Source of the DNA: Aeromicrobium sp. Root236
Lineage (GTDB): Bacteria > Actinomycetota > Actinomycetes > Propionibacteriales > Nocardioidaceae
Length of the DNA stretch: 64,000 nt
Direction: 5' to 3'
NCBI RefSeq assembly: GCF_001428805.1
Contig: NZ_LMIS01000001.1
Location: forward strand, 806,001-870,000
The position numbers and the translations under genes are program-made. Numbering within the stretch: position 1 is the stretch's first letter; the number at the start of each line of letters is the position of its first letter. This document shows, piece after piece, positions 61,641 to 64,000 of the stretch. Below the pieces are notes generated by a model. It was not told the origin of the DNA, did not search any database, and saw only the letters and a program-made list of their open reading frames with translations.

Positions 61641-62107
61641 AGCGAGCTCTGCGAGCGAAGGGCGGTGAGCCGAAAGGCTCGCCTGTGGATGGTTCGCAGC
61701 GCCGCGCGACAGGTTCGGCCATCATCCGCGCATGGGCTACTTCTACGTCTTGCTGTGCGCCGATGGGACCTTCTACGTCGGAAGCACTCGCAACCTCGTT
61801 CGCCGCCTCTGGGAGCACAGGCAAGGGCTCGGGGCCGAGTACACCCGAACCCGTCTGCCGGTTCGACTCCTCTACTTCGAGCAGTACCAACGCGTGTCGG
61901 AAGCCTGGGGCAGGGAGCGGGTCGTTCACGGTTGGATGCGCAGCAAGAAGAAGAAGCTGATCGCGACCGGGCCGGGCGTCAGAGTCGAGGACGAGTCACA
62001 ACTGCTCTGAGCTGGATCGACCTGAGCCTCCACGGGCGAGCTCGTCGGGTCACTTCCCTTCGCTCGCAGAGCTCGCTCCCGTTCGGCCGCGGGCGGCCTC
62101 TCTAGGG
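61611..62107. mobile_element. GIY-YIG cassette bounded by 52-bp inverted repeats
   Basis: 61611-61662 and 62056-62107 are complementary at 51 of 52 positions, reading CCCTAG...GAGGCCGCCCGC...GCGAGCGAAGGG. The similarity goes on weakly inward (to a CGCCTGTGGA/CGCCCGTGGA match). The only gene inside is the GIY-YIG protein. Tandem repeats of the outer end flank it on both sides, as if the termini had been copied repeatedly. Mobility is inferred. Confidence 0.65.
61732..62010 (+). CDS. Small GIY-YIG nuclease
   Basis: 92 residues of the single-domain GIY-YIG (UPF0213/YhbQ-like) group: FYVLLCADGTFYVGSTRNLVRRLWEH, with the GIY-YIG strands as YVLLC and YVGST, Arg in NLVRRL and the later Glu in YFEQY. 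Ends in a basic tail (WMRSKKKKLIATG). Stand-alone members cut or bind structured DNA. The inverted repeats around it suggest the repeat family as substrate. No ribosome site is seen. Confidence 0.88.
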   Translation: MGYFYVLLCADGTFYVGSTRNLVRRLWEHRQGLGAEYTRTRLPVRLLYFEQYQRVSEAWGRERVVHGWMRSKKKKLIATGPGVRVEDESQLL

Positions 62108-62332
62108 AACGGGGTCCGGAACGCTCCCGTTCGGCCGCGGGCGGCCTCACTAGGGAACGGGGTCCGGAACGCTCCCAGCTGGCCTCACTAGGGAACGGGT
62201 CCGAACGCTGGCGGCTTCCTTGGGGAACGGGAAACTCGGCTTAGTCGGTCCTTAACCTTCTGGGTCTCGCCTCGGCGCGGCAACGCGAGTAGCGTCGTTG
62301 CGTCAGGCAACTGCTTCGTCCCGGGGGGACCC
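62011..62332. repeat. Inverted-orientation copies of the repeat units downstream of the GIY-YIG gene
   Basis: After the right inverted repeat, blocks of CTCACTAGGGAACGG-type sequence recur at about 62099, 62147 and 62185 (periods 48 and 38) with GGTCCGGAACGCTC between them; they are the complement of the 29-bp units left of the gene. The last 100 bp before 62333 have no gene; a GGGGGGACCC site precedes the phosphatase. Confidence 0.75.
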
Positions 62333-63943
62333 ATGATCTCGATTCGTACGCTCGCGGCCGTCGCCGTGACCTCGTCGCTCGTCCTGGCCGGAGGACCCGC
62401 CCAGGCCAAGGGCCACGACCACCACACCAAGCTGGCACCTCGCACACACTTCGTCATGCAGCCCGACGGCTCCAGCGGGCTCAAGACCGACGGCGCCGGC
62501 ATCCCCAACATCGACTCGATCAAGAAGACCATCGCCGCCTACTACGGTGATCCCGGCACCGGCATCGCCGACAAGGACGCCTCGCCCTACATCTCCGAGA
62601 TGAACCGCATCGTCAAGCGGGCCACCAAGAACCTCCAGGCCACGTACGACCGCGAGATCAAGCAGGGCAAGAAGCCGGCGATCGTGTTCGACGCCGACGA
62701 CACGACCCTGTGGACGTACGACATGGAGGTCGCCGGGATGCACTTCACGTTCGACCCGGCGCTGCAGGACGTCTACGTGCAGGGGCAGAAGTTCCCCGCG
62801 ACCCCGGCGATGACCGGCTTCGTCGACAAGGCCGCCGACATCGGCTACACGATCTTCGGACTCACCGGACGCAACGACAACCAGAAGGCCGCAACGCTCG
62901 CCAACCTCGACAAGGTCGGCTACGACGACTTCGCCGCCGACCGCTTCTACACCAAGTGGACCGGCACCGGCAGCTCGCAACAGCCGTCGTACATCACCTG
63001 CGCGGCCGCCAAGTGCACCACGGTCGAGTACAAGGCCGGCACGCGCAGGCACATCGAGTCCCTCGGCTACGAGATCACGCTCAACGTCGGCGACCAGTGG
63101 TCCGACCTGCAGGGCGGCTACGCCGACCGCGTGCTCAAGCTGCCCAACCCGACCTACTACCTGCCGTCGGCCGACCTGCCGGGCGTGCACGAGCCGGAGC
63201 TGGCGCCGCGGACGCACTTCACCATGAAGCCGGACGGGTCGAGCGGGCTCAAGGGCGACGGCGAGGGCATCCCCAACATCGACTCGGTCAAGAGCACGAT
63301 CTACGCCTACTACGGCGACCACGGCACCGGAACGGCCGACAAGACGACCTCGCCCTACATCCGCGAGATGACCAAGCTCACCCGCTCCTTCGCCCCGTCG
63401 GTGCTCGCCAAGTGCCGCAGCGGCGCCAGGCACCACACGAAGCCGGCGATCGTCCTCGATGCCGACGACACGACCCTGTGGACGTACGACATGGAGGTCG
63501 CGGGCATGCACTTCACGTTCGATCCCGTGCTCCAGGACGTCTACGTGCAGGGCCAGAAGTTCCCCGCCACGCCGGCGATGGTCTCGTTCGTCAACGCCGC
63601 CGACCAGGCCGGCTGCACGATCATCGGCCTGACCGGGCGCAACGACAACCAGAAGGCCGCGACGATCGCCAACCTGCATAAGGTCGGCTACGAGGGGTTC
63701 ACGGCAGCCAACTACTACACCAAGTGGACCGGTGTCGGCTCGTCGCAGCAGCCCTCGTACGTGACGTGCGCGGCCGCCAAGTGCACGACGATCGAGTACA
63801 AGTCGCAGACCCGAGCGCACGTCGAGTCGCCGAGCGGCGGCAGCTACGACATCGTGGCCAACTTCGGCGACCAGTTCAGCGACCTGATCGGTGGGCACGG
63901 CAAGGCGTACAAGCTGCCCAACCCGACCTACTACCTGCCCTGA
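62333..63943 (+). CDS. Secreted acid phosphatase with two tandem HAD domains
   Basis: 536 residues, signal peptide (MISIRTLAAVAVTSSLVLAGG). Two copies of one HAD domain (about 35-281 and 288-536), each with the DxDxT nucleophile motif as DADDTTLW (about 120 and 380), LTGRNDNQKAAT and GDQWSD/GDQFSD. They share long identical stretches (WTYDMEVAGMHFTFDP), so the duplication is fairly recent. Class B/plant-acid-phosphatase-like; removes phosphate from exported substrates. Both catalytic sites appear intact. Confidence 0.92.
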   Translation: MISIRTLAAVAVTSSLVLAGGPAQAKGHDHHTKLAPRTHFVMQPDGSSGLKTDGAGIPNIDSIKKTIAAYYGDPGTGIADKDASPYISEMNRIVKRATKNLQATYDREIKQGKKPAIVFDADDTTLWTYDMEVAGMHFTFDPALQDVYVQGQKFPATPAMTGFVDKAADIGYTIFGLTGRNDNQKAATLANLDKVGYDDFAADRFYTKWTGTGSSQQPSYITCAAAKCTTVEYKAGTRRHIESLGYEITLNVGDQWSDLQGGYADRVLKLPNPTYYLPSADLPGVHEPELAPRTHFTMKPDGSSGLKGDGEGIPNIDSVKSTIYAYYGDHGTGTADKTTSPYIREMTKLTRSFAPSVLAKCRSGARHHTKPAIVLDADDTTLWTYDMEVAGMHFTFDPVLQDVYVQGQKFPATPAMVSFVNAADQAGCTIIGLTGRNDNQKAATIANLHKVGYEGFTAANYYTKWTGVGSSQQPSYVTCAAAKCTTIEYKSQTRAHVESPSGGSYDIVANFGDQFSDLIGGHGKAYKLPNPTYYLP

Positions 63944-63962
63944 CATCCCCACGTTTTGGGAC

Positions 63963-64000
63963 GGAACTCGTCACTCCAGCGCGCCGACGTGACGAGCTCC
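63963..64000. terminator. Hairpin after the phosphatase gene, reaching the window end
   Basis: GGAACTCGTCAC pairs with GTGACGAGCTCC (one G.T) around a 14-base loop, 20 bp after the stop. Its flank is cut by the window. Confidence 0.55.

Overview
The window is high-GC (about 70 % by eye) actinobacterial chromosome. GTG starts, ATGA/GTGA gene overlaps, a class II (B12) ribonucleotide reductase with nrdR, LexA boxes of the GAAC-N4-GTTC type, PASTA kinases, an ECF42-type sigma factor with a YCII partner and an EccA-like AAA protein point to Actinomycetota. The overall style suits Nocardioidaceae (Nocardioides/Aeromicrobium), but that genus-level guess is inference. No rRNA, tRNA, CRISPR array, integrase or IS transposase was seen.

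Layout. 0-18 kb is mostly cell-surface and secreted functions: an M6 protease cut by the window edge, a CAP protein, a cold-shock protein, a sugar-dehydrogenase lipoprotein, a PASTA kinase, thioredoxin, an MBL-fold hydrolase, an extradiol dioxygenase behind a strong operator-like palindrome, a BluB-like nitroreductase, a beta-propeller phytase, an SNF2 helicase, an LPXTG adhesin and a histidine phosphatase of the inositol-phosphate phosphatase type. 18-27 kb holds a second kinase, an FHA protein, a DUF3883 protein, a 13E12-type HNH protein with a LexA box over its start codon, and an EccA-like AAA protein without ESX genes. 27-35 kb is a sugar-uptake unit (secreted protein of unknown function, ABC ATPase, permease, lipoprotein, serine hydrolase, divergent ROK regulator).

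35.5-46.4 kb is a lower-GC defence-like island. On its left is the C-terminal half of pyruvate phosphate dikinase, whose frame ends abruptly at about 36.69 kb. The island holds three modules: (i) a tightly coupled operon of an SMC-like ATPase, a HEAT-like/histidine-kinase protein and a response regulator fused to an aminoglycoside-phosphotransferase-type kinase; (ii) a ParB-like protein overlapping a PD-(D/E)XK-like protein; (iii) a candidate restriction endonuclease, a Vsr endonuclease and a convergent C5-cytosine methyltransferase. Module (i) is the best candidate for an undescribed system.

46.5-64 kb returns to host-like sequence: nrdJ and nrdR, a YCII/ECF42 pair, a TIR-like CAP12-type protein, an amidotransferase, a penicillin-binding lipoprotein, a LysM protein with tandem LexA boxes, a YihY/BrkB protein, an SDR, lexA, a small GIY-YIG gene enclosed by 52-bp inverted repeats, and a secreted tandem HAD acid phosphatase.

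Two dispersed repeat families run through the window. One (core TTTCGACAGGCTCAA) serves as a terminator-like hairpin, lies in intergenic DNA, and sits in frame inside two CDSs. The other (core CTTCGCTCGCAGAGCTCGCT) flanks the GIY-YIG gene as inverted repeats and sits in frame in the NrdJ linker.
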